Both the position numbers and the translations under genes were made by a program. A model generated the notes under the pieces. That model worked only from the letters and a program-made list of their open reading frames with translations. It was not told the origin of the DNA and did not search any database. A DNA stretch of 64,000 nucleotides from Phycisphaerales bacterium (GTDB lineage Bacteria; Planctomycetota; Phycisphaerae; Phycisphaerales; UBA5793): the NCBI GenBank assembly GCA_020852515.1, contig JADZAS010000013.1, forward strand, positions 496,001 to 560,000, given 5' to 3'. Positions 32,902-43,172 of the stretch are shown piece by piece. Position 1 is the stretch's first letter; each line of letters starts with the position of its first letter.

Positions 32902-33731
32902 GATCCCGGCGCGGCGGCGGGCGCAGCGGACGCGGCATCGGGGTAACCCACCGGCACGCCAGGCTCTTCAAAGACCGGCCGGCCAAAGGGCGTGATCGTC
33001 TCGAGCAAAGTCTTGTCGCGCGTGTAGACGGGATACGTGTAGACGCCGCCCTTGGCGAAGGGTTCGGCGGCTTTGCGGCTCCAGTCGAGCCAGGCGACGG
33101 GATCGGTGCCGAAGTTCTCGCCTGTGAGGATGCGAAGCGACCGGCGCGCGTGCACGGCCACTCCCAGCGAGCGATCGTCGAGGCCGCGGATGAGCCCCTC
33201 GATGACGCGGCGCTCGCGGTACTGGCCCAGCGCGGTGGCGGCGGCCATGCGCACATCCACATCTTCATCTTCGACCATCGCCGCGATGAGCGGCGCGACC
33301 GCCTGATCGTTATGGATGCGCTGCAGGCCCTTGGCGGCCTCCCAGCGGACCAGTTGCGACGAGTCCTCGAGCGCCTTGGCCAGCAGCAGCGCATCGGCCG
33401 GCTGGCCGTTCAGACCGAGCGCATGAGCGCTGGCGGCGCGGACCATCGGATCGGTGTCGGCGACGGCCTCGCGGTAGACCTTGAGATAGGGCTCTTCGCC
33501 GCCGAAGGGCGCATTGCTGATGAGCGTGATGCCCAGGCGGCGCTTCTCGGCGTCGCGGTGGAACATCCACGCCGCCGCCTGGCTGGGCGAAGGGGTGTTG
33601 AACTTGAGCGCTTCGCCGATGTCCTGGCCCGCCGTCTCGCAGCCCGCCAGCGAGCCGAGCAGCGCTGCTCCCACTGCGAGAGCGGCCGCGATGCTCAGAG
33701 ACCGCGCCTGTCGTGCGTATGCCATGGCCAT
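32898..33731 (-). CDS. HEAT-repeat lipoprotein
   Basis: A 277-residue protein with a lipoprotein signal (ALAVGAALLGSLAGC) followed by four or so HEAT/PBS-lyase-type repeats: MVRAASAHALGLNG, LVRWEAAKGLQRIHN, DVRMAAATALGQYR and VAVHARRSLRILTG. The C-terminal segment has WLDWSRKAAEPFAKG, a pattern that often follows HEAT repeats in planctomycete proteins. It probably sits on a membrane facing the periplasm and binds proteins. It overlaps the dehydrogenase start, although no functional link is evident. Start ATG 33731 or 33725. Confidence 0.82.
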   Translation of the reverse strand: MAMAYARQARSLSIAAALAVGAALLGSLAGCETAGQDIGEALKFNTPSPSQAAAWMFHRDAEKRRLGITLISNAPFGGEEPYLKVYREAVADTDPMVRAASAHALGLNGQPADALLLAKALEDSSQLVRWEAAKGLQRIHNDQAVAPLIAAMVEDEDVDVRMAAATALGQYRERRVIEGLIRGLDDRSLGVAVHARRSLRILTGENFGTDPVAWLDWSRKAAEPFAKGGVYTYPVYTRDKTLLETITPFGRPVFEEPGVPVGYPDAASAAPAAAPGS

Positions 33732-33894
33732 GCCACCACTGAAAGAACGTGCACCCGAACCCATCGAGCCGGCCGATCGACCGAAGGCACATCATAGCAG
33801 GTTGGCGCAATAACCGCCTGCGGACCGTGCCTGCCAACCCTTCGGCTAGAATCGCCTTTGAGCCTCAATTGTGACCCGCCAGAGAGATGCCGCG

Positions 33895-35130
33895 ATGCCC
33901 CACATCGAACGATTCGACCTCGCCTGCGGCATGCCGCTGCTCGTCGAGCGCCACGACACCGCCTCGTCGGTCGCACTGACCTGGCTGCTGCCGCTGGGCA
34001 GCGCCTCGGATGAGCCGGGCCGGATCGGCGCGAGCACCGTCCTGGCCGAGTGGCTCTGGCGGGGGGCGGGCGATCTCGATTCGCGCGGCCTCTCTGACGC
34101 TCTGGACCGCTGCGGCGTGCAGCGATCCAGCCACGTCGGCGGGCGGCACCTGTCCATTTCCGCCACGCTCATCGGTTCGCGCCTCGCCGAGGCCCTGCCG
34201 ATCCTTGCCTCCGTCGTCACCCGGCCGCGCTTCGAAGACGCGTCCTTCGAAGCCGTGCGCGACCTGACGCTCCAGTCGATCGAAGGCCTGCACGATGAGC
34301 ACCAGCAGCGCACCATGCTGCTGGCGCGCAGGCACTTCTTCCCCGAACCGTTCAACCGCTCGGGCTACGGCGAGGCGGACGATGTCAAGCAACTCGCGCC
34401 GGAGGCGGCGCGGCAGGCGTGGTCGCAGTGGGCCCGGCCCGGCGGTTCGATCCTCGCGCTCGCAGGCGATGTCGATGGCGCCGCAGTGGCGAAACAACTC
34501 GATGAACTCCTGAGCGGATGGAGTGGTGGAACGGTCGAACCGAAGCCGCAGGCGTGGCCGGCGCCGGGGATGCACCACGAACCCGAGACGATCGCGCAGG
34601 TGCATATCGCCGTCGCGGCCCCGGCGCCGCCTGAACCCGATGCCAACAACATGAAACAGCGCATCGCCACGGCGGTGCTCAGCGGCGGCATGAGCGGGCG
34701 GCTCTTCACCGAGGTGCGCGAGAAGCGGTCACTGTGCTACAGCGTGCACGCCTCGTATGCGGCCGGGCGCGACTTCGGCGCGATCTTCGCCTACTCGGGC
34801 ACGACCGCCGAGCGAGCCCAGGAGACGCTCGATGTGCTGATTGCGGAACTCGAGCGCGTGCACAGCGGCGTGGATGAATCGGAATTCGCGCGTGCCGTAG
34901 TCGGCCTCAAGTCGCGCCTGGTCATGCAGGGCGAATCGACCAGCGCCCGGGCGTCGTCGCTGGCCCACGACCTCTACAACCGCGGCGCAGCGCGCACGCT
35001 GGATGAGGTGCGCGACCAGGTGGATGCGGTGACGCTGGAGGATGTGAACGCCTATCTCGCCGGCCGCAGCGCGGGCCCGTTCACGATTGTGACCTTGGGG
35101 CCGAAGGGTTTGACGCGACGGGAAGTCTGA
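33895..35130 (+). CDS. M16-family peptidase homologue lacking the HxxEH zinc site
   Basis: A 411-residue protein with the two-half M16 fold. In the place of the zinc motif (normally G-x-x-H-F-L-E-H) it reads GASTVLAEWLWRGAG, so all three metal ligands are absent. The C-terminal half keeps EVREKRSLCYSVHASY, the Arg/Tyr substrate-binding block. Such dead subunits usually pair with an active M16 partner, as in mitochondrial processing peptidase or bacterial two-gene M16 pairs, but none is adjacent. ATG 33895 follows AGAGAG; GTG 33871 is a less likely start. It diverges from the HEAT lipoprotein gene. Confidence 0.85.
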   Translation: MPHIERFDLACGMPLLVERHDTASSVALTWLLPLGSASDEPGRIGASTVLAEWLWRGAGDLDSRGLSDALDRCGVQRSSHVGGRHLSISATLIGSRLAEALPILASVVTRPRFEDASFEAVRDLTLQSIEGLHDEHQQRTMLLARRHFFPEPFNRSGYGEADDVKQLAPEAARQAWSQWARPGGSILALAGDVDGAAVAKQLDELLSGWSGGTVEPKPQAWPAPGMHHEPETIAQVHIAVAAPAPPEPDANNMKQRIATAVLSGGMSGRLFTEVREKRSLCYSVHASYAAGRDFGAIFAYSGTTAERAQETLDVLIAELERVHSGVDESEFARAVVGLKSRLVMQGESTSARASSLAHDLYNRGAARTLDEVRDQVDAVTLEDVNAYLAGRSAGPFTIVTLGPKGLTRREV

Positions 35131-35132
35131 TT

Positions 35133-35162
35133 CTCACGCAGAGACGCGGAGTTCGCGGAGAG
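35133..35162. repeat. Half copy of the CTCACGCAGAG repeat
   Basis: CTCACGCAGAGACGCGGAG starts at 35133, sharing the 11-base core of the inverted repeat at 1516. It fills the gap between two convergent genes. Confidence 0.6.
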
Positions 35163-35163
35163 G

Positions 35164-35556
35164 TCAGCGGCGAGGAGAATGATCCGTTCCACACTCCGGG
35201 CAGCGGCCGCTGGTCGATCCGCGCAGATCATAACCGCACTTGCGGCAGCGCGGAATGCCATCCGGAGGCCTCAGGTCAAAAGCAGCAGCGAGATTCCATC
35301 CGGTCGGCAGCAGCCCCGCAAACAACCACATGCAGCCAAGCGAGGTGGCGGGAGTTTCTGTTGGGGAAGTGAAAACCACCGTATAAAGAGAAACCAACGT
35401 GACGTAGTACGCAATGGTGCCGACCGTGTGAATGCGCCACTTCCATACGCGTTGGTGGAAGGAGCGGGCCCGCAGCGCCCAGATGGCCCACGTGGTGCCG
35501 GGAGCGCCGACGAGAAAGAGCAGGCAAAGCACAAGCCCGGGTCCACCGATGTCCAC
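35164..35556 (-). CDS. Zinc-ribbon membrane protein, 130 residues
   Basis: GTG 35556 is chosen because AGGAG lies 7 bases upstream (35568-35564). The longer frame upstream is Arg/Ser-rich and unlikely. The protein has three hydrophobic segments (LVLCLLFLVGAPGTTWAIW, IAYYVTLVSLYTVVF and CMWLFAGLLPTGWNLAAAF) and a C-terminal ribbon CRKCGYDLRGSTSGRCPECG. This is the same CGYDLRG...CPECG module as at 6299-6895 and 45964-46758. Function unknown. Confidence 0.72.
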   Translation of the reverse strand: MDIGGPGLVLCLLFLVGAPGTTWAIWALRARSFHQRVWKWRIHTVGTIAYYVTLVSLYTVVFTSPTETPATSLGCMWLFAGLLPTGWNLAAAFDLRPPDGIPRCRKCGYDLRGSTSGRCPECGTDHSPRR

Positions 35557-35709
35557 TTGCAAACTCCTGAACGCGCCGACCGCCCCACACCGGCAACTAT
35601 ACGAACGGCGCGCCGCCGATGTCGCCGCCACCGCAGAACGATTCCATCCTCGGTTGTGATGCCAGGACCGAAGGCGTTCCCACGGGCACGACAAGTCCGA
35701 GTCTAGCGA

Positions 35710-36147
35710 TCAGTTCTCAGGCTCAACATCTGGATCTTCATCGAGTTCGCCCATCACCAGGACTCGACGAACGTCCGCGTACTCCAGGGGGATCATCCGC
35801 TGCGCCGTCTCGGGGTCGGGGTAGTGCACGATGCGATGGCTCCAGAGTTGTTGCATGTCAGCCATGTCTCCATCGCACATCTCGCAGAAATACTGCAGCC
35901 GCTCGTCTTTGCCGTGCAGGAGGACCGCCCACGCTGTACCGTCGTCCGCGACGTCCACCACGGCCACAACTGCGTCGTCCGGCAGGTCGCCGAACTCGAT
36001 CTCATCGCTCGCCTGAATCAGAGCGCAGACGAACTCCGGCGATGTCATCATGTCGTCGATCCACTTGTCGCCAAACAGGAGGGTGCACCCGGGAAGCGCG
36101 ACGAGCGAAACAATCAGCACCAGTACGACTGCACGAGACTCCGTCAT
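35710..36147 (-). CDS. Small lipoprotein of unknown function
   Basis: A 145-residue protein with lipoprotein signal VVLVLIVSLVALPGC, cysteine at about residue 21. The mature part is acidic, predicted mostly soluble, and contains DDMMTSPEFVCALIQASDEI and ALVMGELDEDPDV-like acidic ends. It has two further cysteines in YFCEMCDGD, a CxxC pair. No family recognised. The gene stands alone between two short gaps. Confidence 0.65.
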   Translation of the reverse strand: MTESRAVVLVLIVSLVALPGCTLLFGDKWIDDMMTSPEFVCALIQASDEIEFGDLPDDAVVAVVDVADDGTAWAVLLHGKDERLQYFCEMCDGDMADMQQLWSHRIVHYPDPETAQRMIPLEYADVRRVLVMGELDEDPDVEPEN

Positions 36148-36278
36148 GATCCGGCCCTTTCCGGTGCAACTCTGCGCGCAGGCTCGCCTGCAATCGCGAC
36201 GTCGGCGCGTCTGATCCCATTCCCTCGATTCACCGGTATTCTTTCAGATCATCGGCGCCGGACGCTGCGGAGAGTTCA

Positions 36279-36572
36279 TCACCCTTCCCACATCCGCAAC
36301 CCCACAAACAACGCGCAACCGATCACGCCGCCAACCGCGCCGAGGACGCACAGGCGCCTGCCCAGCAGGTGCGGGTTGCGGTCGATGTGGCGCCAGCCCA
36401 TCACCGCCACGACGATCGCCGCCAGCGACAGCGGCACAAAGACCAGCCCGTCGATCGGCGCTGCCAGGCCAAGCATTCCCGCCACCAGCGCATAAGGACT
36501 GCGCGCTTCGACAAACTCGCGGCCCCACTGGGCGCGCTGGGCTTTGCCCGGCATGTCACGACCAAACAGCAC
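36279..36572 (-). CDS. Small membrane protein, DUF4190-like
   Basis: A 97-residue protein starting at GTG 36572 (or ATG 36554, 91 residues). It has two membrane helices (LVAGMLGLAAPIDGLVFVPL with AAIVVAVMGW, and VLGAVGGVIGCALFVGLRM). Between them, GWRHIDRNPHLLGRRLCVLG matches the 'I.R.P...GR.LA..G' pattern of DUF4190. It begins 2 bases after the stop of the preceding gene, so the two are coupled. Confidence 0.65.
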   Translation of the reverse strand: MLFGRDMPGKAQRAQWGREFVEARSPYALVAGMLGLAAPIDGLVFVPLSLAAIVVAVMGWRHIDRNPHLLGRRLCVLGAVGGVIGCALFVGLRMWEG

Positions 36573-36574
36573 CG

Positions 36575-37345
36575 TTACCGGCTCCGCGAACTGATCGCCT
36601 TGCTGATGGGCATGAGCAGGTGCGGAATGACCCGGTCGTGCGCGATTTCCTCGGCTGTCGCCGCGAGCATTTCAAAGATTCTCGGCAGTTCTTCGATGTG
36701 CTCAATCGGGCCGATGCGGCGCAGGCTCAGGAACACGCTGATCGGCTCATCGCCGCCGCCCGAGTCGGCCGGGGGCGGGCTGTCCTCGCTCGCCTCGGAT
36801 TCGCCGCTGCGCGTCTTGACTTCGAAATTCACCTGCACCTGGCGCTCGGGATCGAGCGCGAAGGTGAGGAACGGCTGCACATCCATCGCGATGAGCCGGT
36901 CGGCATCGACCACGCGGCCCAGCGGCGTGTCGGCCAGCAGCGCCTCGTACACGATGTCATCGTGGTTGCCCGGCGCTTCGAGATCGAAGCCGAACATGAG
37001 TTCGAGGTAGTCCACATCCAGCGGGCTGATGCTCAGGTAGAACGGCGCCACCTCAAGCAGCATGCGATGGAGCTGGTACGCCTGCGCGAGGCTTTCAGGG
37101 TTGACCGTGCCGCTGCGCGCGGCGGTCTGGCGCAGGGCGACCCAGTCGTACTGCCCGGCGCTGGAGGTCGATTCAAGAGCCAGTTCGCCTTCGAAGCGCC
37201 GGAAGCGGTTCATGGTGGGGCGAAACTTGCGGATGCGGTCAAAGAGGTCCAGGACGGTCTCCCGCCCGGTCGGCAGGTCCATCTTCAGCGCCAGTTTCTG
37301 GTTGATGTAGAAGTCGGTGCACAGGGCGCTGAAGCTCGTGGCCAT
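36575..37345 (-). CDS. Conserved soluble protein of unknown function, 256 residues
   Basis: The start MATSFSALCTDFYINQKLAL is preceded by AAGGGGGTGAT, nearly a perfect match to the anti-Shine-Dalgarno sequence, which suggests strong translation. The protein has alternating helices and strands, for example QAYQLHRMLLEVAPFYLSIS and DPERQVQVNFEVKTRSG, then an acidic linker (about 190-205) and a final segment with LSLRRIGPIEHIEELPRIFE. The regular pattern without membrane or signal suggests a well-folded cytoplasmic protein. I have no function for it. The small DUF4190-like gene follows in the same operon. Confidence 0.75.
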   Translation of the reverse strand: MATSFSALCTDFYINQKLALKMDLPTGRETVLDLFDRIRKFRPTMNRFRRFEGELALESTSSAGQYDWVALRQTAARSGTVNPESLAQAYQLHRMLLEVAPFYLSISPLDVDYLELMFGFDLEAPGNHDDIVYEALLADTPLGRVVDADRLIAMDVQPFLTFALDPERQVQVNFEVKTRSGESEASEDSPPPADSGGGDEPISVFLSLRRIGPIEHIEELPRIFEMLAATAEEIAHDRVIPHLLMPISKAISSRSR

Positions 37346-37520
37346 CGCCGATCACCCCCTTTCGAGAGGCAGAAAGTCACTCAAGCGGTTGCGGGAAGGG
37401 CGTTTTTCAGCCCTCGCAGCCATTCCGGCCGCGCCGATCCGTAAACAATACGCGGCAGAGAGGGCTTTGGTTGGGTTCAAGAGGAATTTGGCCCTGATAC
37501 CTGAACGCCGCAATGCACTT

Positions 37521-37560
37521 CTCGATGCCTCGGCGCCCTGATGCCTGGATGCCTCATTTC
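37521..37560. repeat. 8-bp tandem repeat, degenerate units
   Basis: CTCGATGC, CTCGGCGC, CCTGATGC and CTGGATGC lie consecutively from 37521 to 37552, then CTCATTTC. The array reaches the stop codon of the aldolase gene. Confidence 0.8.
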
Positions 37561-38239
37561 AGTCCCGATCGTCGCCCAGCCCCCACATCTCGCGCTTGAC
37601 CTTCAGCAGATCGGCCATCTCCGTCTCGCTCAGGCGGCGCATCTTCCCCAGCAGGCTCAGCTCGATCACCAGACGGCAGTAGGATTCGAGCATCTCCAGC
37701 CGGGCCAAGGCGGTCTCGAGCGAATCGCCCAGCGTCACCGTGCCGTGGTTGCCCAGCAGCATCGCGGCGGTGTGGGACGTGAGCGCTTCGGCCGTCGCCT
37801 CGGCGAGCAGGCCGGTGCCGGGCGTGACGTAGGGCACGATGGGAATGCGGCCCAGCAGCAGTTCCGCCTCGGGATGAACCGCTTCGGGCAACGGCTCACC
37901 CGTGCATGCCCACGCCGTGCTCCGCGGCGCGTGCGAGTGGATCACGGCTTCGACGTCGTGGCGGGCGCGGTAGACAGCCAGGTGCACCGCCCGCTCGCTG
38001 CTGGGATGCGGGCCGTGGATGAGCGAGCCGTCCTCGACGCGCACGACGCACATGCTGTCAGAGCGCATGTCGCCTTTGCTCACTCCGCTGGGGGTGATGA
38101 TGATGAGGTCATCGTCGAGGCGCGCCGAGATGTTGCCATCGCTGCCGGCGCAGAAGCCCTGCCGCCACATCCGCTCGCCGACGCGGCAGATCTCGCTGCT
38201 GATCGAGTCGTACAGGTCGATGGGAAACGGCAGCCCCAT
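37559..38239 (-). CDS. Class II aldolase/adducin family protein, fuculose-phosphate aldolase-like
   Basis: A 226-residue zinc enzyme of the family that includes L-fuculose-1-phosphate aldolase and ribulose-phosphate 4-epimerase. Visible features: phosphate loop GSDGNIS (32-38), ITPSGVSKGDM (48-58), the acid/base glutamate in PSSERAVH (E82), zinc ligands H101 and H103 in IHSHAP, and H165 in LLGNHGT. The substrate cannot be fixed by eye; methylthioribulose-phosphate dehydratase is another possible member. TACACT at 38251-38246 lies exactly 6 bases before the ATG with no Shine-Dalgarno, fitting leaderless transcription. Confidence 0.87.
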   Translation of the reverse strand: MGLPFPIDLYDSISSEICRVGERMWRQGFCAGSDGNISARLDDDLIIITPSGVSKGDMRSDSMCVVRVEDGSLIHGPHPSSERAVHLAVYRARHDVEAVIHSHAPRSTAWACTGEPLPEAVHPEAELLLGRIPIVPYVTPGTGLLAEATAEALTSHTAAMLLGNHGTVTLGDSLETALARLEMLESYCRLVIELSLLGKMRRLSETEMADLLKVKREMWGLGDDRD

Positions 38240-38297
38240 GCGGCAAGTGTACTCGACCCCGCCGGTGGCTCAAGCAACCGAACCCAGAGCCAGCCGG

Positions 38298-38326
38298 TTG
38301 ACAAGCGGCGCCGGGCGTTGTATTAT
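38298..38326 (+). promoter_or_regulatory. Consensus sigma-70-type promoter of the toxin-antitoxin pair
   Basis: TTGACA (38298-38303), a 17-base spacer and TATTAT (38321-38326), followed by ATGATAAC. AGGAG at 38342-38346 is 6 bases before the ATG at 38353. It is the clearest promoter in the window. Confidence 0.85.
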
Positions 38327-38352
38327 ATGATAACAGCGGCAAGGAGAGGCGA

Positions 38353-38601
38353 ATGCCCTGGCTGGAAGTGATCTGGATTGACGGGCCAAAGGGCAACGTC
38401 CAGCACATTGCTTTGCACGGAATCTCTCCCGCGGAAGTTGAAGCGGTGTTGCAGAACCCGCTCGACGGCGATGTCAGCGAATCATCGGGTCGCCCGATCG
38501 CTTTCGGACGGACGCCCAGCGGACGATTCCTGGCGGTGGTCTACGAGCCGATCGATGAGATCACGGTTTATCCCATTACCGCATTTGACGTAGAGGAGTA
38601 A
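38353..38601 (+). CDS. BrnT-like (DUF4258-like) toxin candidate
   Basis: An 82-residue protein: HIALHGISPAEVEAVLQNP is the helical block that opens BrnT/DUF4258 toxins, followed by beta strands GRPIAFGRTPSGRFLAVVYE and ITVYPITAFDV. BrnT toxins are RNase-fold ribonucleases. The catalytic residues cannot be assigned by eye. A helix-turn-helix gene follows 4 bases after the stop, the usual toxin-first order for this family, and a consensus promoter precedes it. The toxin role is inferred from fold and context. Confidence 0.7.
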   Translation: MPWLEVIWIDGPKGNVQHIALHGISPAEVEAVLQNPLDGDVSESSGRPIAFGRTPSGRFLAVVYEPIDEITVYPITAFDVEE

Positions 38602-38605
38602 TGAC

Positions 38606-38974
38606 ATGCCTCAACCCATTCGCAGGTCATCCAAAAAACTTCCGTCCCACCGCGTCCGCGAACTGAATCGCCTTGCTGAGCAGATCGACCGCGACGAGGG
38701 GGACTCGATCAGGCGACGAGGCCGCGCCGTCCGGGCCCGGCACGACGCCCTGCGCGACATCGTACAACTCCTCAAGGCCGAGCGGCAGCGCCTGGGACTG
38801 AGCCTGACCGACGTGGGCGAACGGTCCGGGATCGGCAAGGCCAACCTGTCTCGGCTCGAAAACGACCCCGATCCGAATCCGACCATCGACACGCTCATGC
38901 GCTACGCCGACGCACTGAACAAGGAGATTCGGATCGACATCACGGACCCGCCGCCGCAGCGCCGATCGGCATAG
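38606..38974 (+). CDS. XRE-family antitoxin/regulator
   Basis: A 122-residue protein with a basic N-terminus and a helix-turn-helix at about residues 65-105: LGLSLTDVGERSGIGKANLS then RLENDPDPNPTIDTLMRYAD, the classical Cro/C1 pattern. The ribosome site GAGG lies within the end of the toxin gene. Antitoxins of this kind neutralise the toxin and repress the shared promoter; the strong promoter at 38298 would be the target. BrnA antitoxins are normally ribbon-helix-helix, so this would be an XRE-type replacement. Confidence 0.82.
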   Translation: MPQPIRRSSKKLPSHRVRELNRLAEQIDRDEGDSIRRRGRAVRARHDALRDIVQLLKAERQRLGLSLTDVGERSGIGKANLSRLENDPDPNPTIDTLMRYADALNKEIRIDITDPPPQRRSA

Positions 38975-39111
38975 CGGCCAAGCAGCAGACAGATGCTGAT
39001 TCGCGATGCGATGCTGCTTGACGAATGCCTGCCCAGGCGAGGGGGCGGTACCGTGCCGGCCCATCGTCGCCATCACCGGCAACTGCCCCTCAACCCCGCC
39101 GCCGCCTCGTC

Positions 39112-39117
39112 TACAAT
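39112..39117 (+). promoter_or_regulatory. Candidate leaderless -10 box of speA
   Basis: TACAAT lies 6 bases before the speA ATG, and no Shine-Dalgarno sequence is seen between them. Confidence 0.5.
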
Positions 39118-39123
39118 TCACCT

Positions 39124-41109
<1,986 letters not shown>

Positions 41110-41150
41110 CCGCCTTTCCAATCGCCTTGCTGAGCTGATCGAGAGCGACG

Positions 41151-42035
41151 ATGGCCTACCACCACCAGCCGCGCAACCCCGGCTTCCTCGACCTGCCTGC
41201 CGAGATGCGCGATCCGCTGCACTCGCGCTTTGCCGTGCTCCCCGTGCCCTACGACGAGACGAGCAGTTGGCAGAAGGGCGCCGACAAGGGCCCGGCCGCG
41301 ATCATCGACGCCTCGGCCACGGTCGAATGGTACGACATCCAGACCAACTCCGAGCCCTGCCGGCGCGGCATCACGACGCTGCCGGCCATCGAGTGGAAGG
41401 GTTCTTCGAAGGAGCTCGCCGAGCGCGTTGAGGCGGCCGTCGATGCGATCTTCGATCGCGAACAGCTGCCCATCATCCTCGGCGGCGAGCACAGCGTGTC
41501 CATCGGCGCCATCCGCGCCGCCGCCCGCCGCGTCAAGGGCCTGAGCGTCCTTCAGATCGATGCGCACGGCGACACGCGCGAGGAGTACGAGGGCAACACC
41601 TACAGCCACGCCTGCGTCATGGCGTGGGCCCGGCAGTGGTGTCCGATCGTGCAGGTTGGCATCCGCGCCATCGACGCCGCGGAGGCGGAGACGATGGAGC
41701 CCGATCGGGTCTTCTTCGCGCACCACATCGTGCAGAGCGCCGATGCGTCGTGGATGGATCGCGCCATCGACCTGCTCAGCGATGATGTCTACCTCACCAT
41801 CGACCTCGATGCGTTCGATCCGAGTCTCATCCCCGCGACCGGCACGCCCGAGCCCGGCGGGCTGTCGTGGAATGAAGTCGATCGCTTTCTCAGTCGCGTT
41901 GTGGCCAAACGGCGCATCGCGGCGTTCGACGTGGTCGAACTGCTCCCCATGCCCGGCCACCACGCCAGCGCCTTCGCCGCCGCCAAACTCGTCTACCGCC
42001 TCATCAGCATGATCGTCGCCCGCGAACCGACGTGA
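41151..42035 (+). CDS. speB: Agmatinase
   Basis: SpeB hydrolyses agmatine to putrescine and urea. The 294-residue protein has the binuclear manganese motifs of the ureohydrolase family: GGEHS (H114), DAHGDTRE (D137, H139, D141), SHACV and DLDAFDPS (D218, D220), and the C-terminal ELLP...H region. It opens with a typical agmatinase pattern (FAVLPVPYDETSSWQKGADK). It lies 41 bases after speA and is probably co-transcribed with it. Arginase or formiminoglutamase are alternatives by fold, but the speA context favours agmatinase. Confidence 0.92.
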   Translation: MAYHHQPRNPGFLDLPAEMRDPLHSRFAVLPVPYDETSSWQKGADKGPAAIIDASATVEWYDIQTNSEPCRRGITTLPAIEWKGSSKELAERVEAAVDAIFDREQLPIILGGEHSVSIGAIRAAARRVKGLSVLQIDAHGDTREEYEGNTYSHACVMAWARQWCPIVQVGIRAIDAAEAETMEPDRVFFAHHIVQSADASWMDRAIDLLSDDVYLTIDLDAFDPSLIPATGTPEPGGLSWNEVDRFLSRVVAKRRIAAFDVVELLPMPGHHASAFAAAKLVYRLISMIVAREPT

Positions 42036-42121
42036 GCCAAAAGTCGGCAACGCTCTGAATGTCTGGAGCACCAACGGTGCGCCCCATGACAGCCCGCATC
42101 GGGGCTGAACTGCGTCGCCCA

Positions 42122-43147
42122 TCAAATCCGCACTCGCACACTCTCTCCACGGGTCGCGCTCTCCCGCGCTGCGTCGAAGATCTCGACTACGCGCAACGAC
42201 TGCCGGGCCGTGACCAGCAGGGGTTGCCCGTCGCGCACCGCCTCGAGAAAGTTGCGGTGCAGATCGGCCGGCGGTGGCGTCTGCGTGATGATCTGCTCAG
42301 CCTCGTCCGTGTTTCGCGCCGTCGCCGACTCCCAGTGGCCGATCAGCGAGCCGCGCTCGCCTACCACGATCCACTTGCATGCCGGGCCGATGGGCGCGAC
42401 ATCGCTCTTGCCCACCAGCGCCCGCGAGCCATCTTCGAAGAGCAGATCGATCATGAAGTGATCATCGGCATCGCCGTAGTGCACGTGCCGCACTTCGCCG
42501 AGCACCATGACGACGGAGCCGGCGTCATGCATGAGCGTGAGGACCTGGTCGAGCAGGTGCGGCCCCCAGTCGAGCATCGTGCCGCCGCCCAGCGCCGCGG
42601 TGATGCGCCACTGCTGGTGGAACTCGGGCGCTCCGAAGCGCGTCGCCGGCTCGCGCTCGAAGAGGCGATTCTCGACGCGCAGCGGCCGGCCGATGAACCC
42701 ACTCTGCACGATCTGCCGCACGCGAAGAAAGTCCGCGTCCCAGCGCCGGTTGTGATAGACGCTGCACAGTACGCCGCAGCGCTCGCAGAACTCGCAGATG
42801 CGCTGCCCCTCGGCGGCCGTCATCGCCAGCGGCTTTTCGATGAGCACGTGAATGCCGCGTTCGGCCAGCGGCTCCACCACGCTCAGCCGCACGCTCGAAT
42901 GCGGCGCCACCAGCGCCGCCTGCACGCCGCTGGAAGCGAACTCATCCATGTCGCTGCAGACCTGCGGCACACCCAGCGCCCTGGCCGCCTCGCGCCGCGC
43001 GGGCGTGACGTCGAGCACCGCCTGCACCTGCCAGCCCGCCTGTCGCAGCGGCGGCAGGTGATACAACTCCGCCATGCGGCCGAAGCCGACGATGCCGATC
43101 TTCACCGGCTCACCGGTCCCGTTGCCCCCTGCCATGCCAGTAGCCAT
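42122..43147 (-). CDS. Gfo/Idh/MocA-family oxidoreductase
   Basis: A 341-residue NAD(P)-dependent sugar or related dehydrogenase. The Rossmann motif is VKIGIVGFGRMAELYHLPPL, and the conserved EKPLAMT carries the catalytic-site lysine. The C-terminal sheet domain contains GGGTMLDWGPHLLDQVL, in which the D...H pair of the active site is present. The first 15 residues (ATGMAGGNGTGE) look like an extension, so an internal start is possible. These enzymes are numerous in planctomycetes; the substrate is unknown. Confidence 0.9.
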   Translation of the reverse strand: MATGMAGGNGTGEPVKIGIVGFGRMAELYHLPPLRQAGWQVQAVLDVTPARREAARALGVPQVCSDMDEFASSGVQAALVAPHSSVRLSVVEPLAERGIHVLIEKPLAMTAAEGQRICEFCERCGVLCSVYHNRRWDADFLRVRQIVQSGFIGRPLRVENRLFEREPATRFGAPEFHQQWRITAALGGGTMLDWGPHLLDQVLTLMHDAGSVVMVLGEVRHVHYGDADDHFMIDLLFEDGSRALVGKSDVAPIGPACKWIVVGERGSLIGHWESATARNTDEAEQIITQTPPPADLHRNFLEAVRDGQPLLVTARQSLRVVEIFDAARESATRGESVRVRI

Positions 43148-43172
43148 GCCTGCCTCACCCGCGCCCGCCGCA

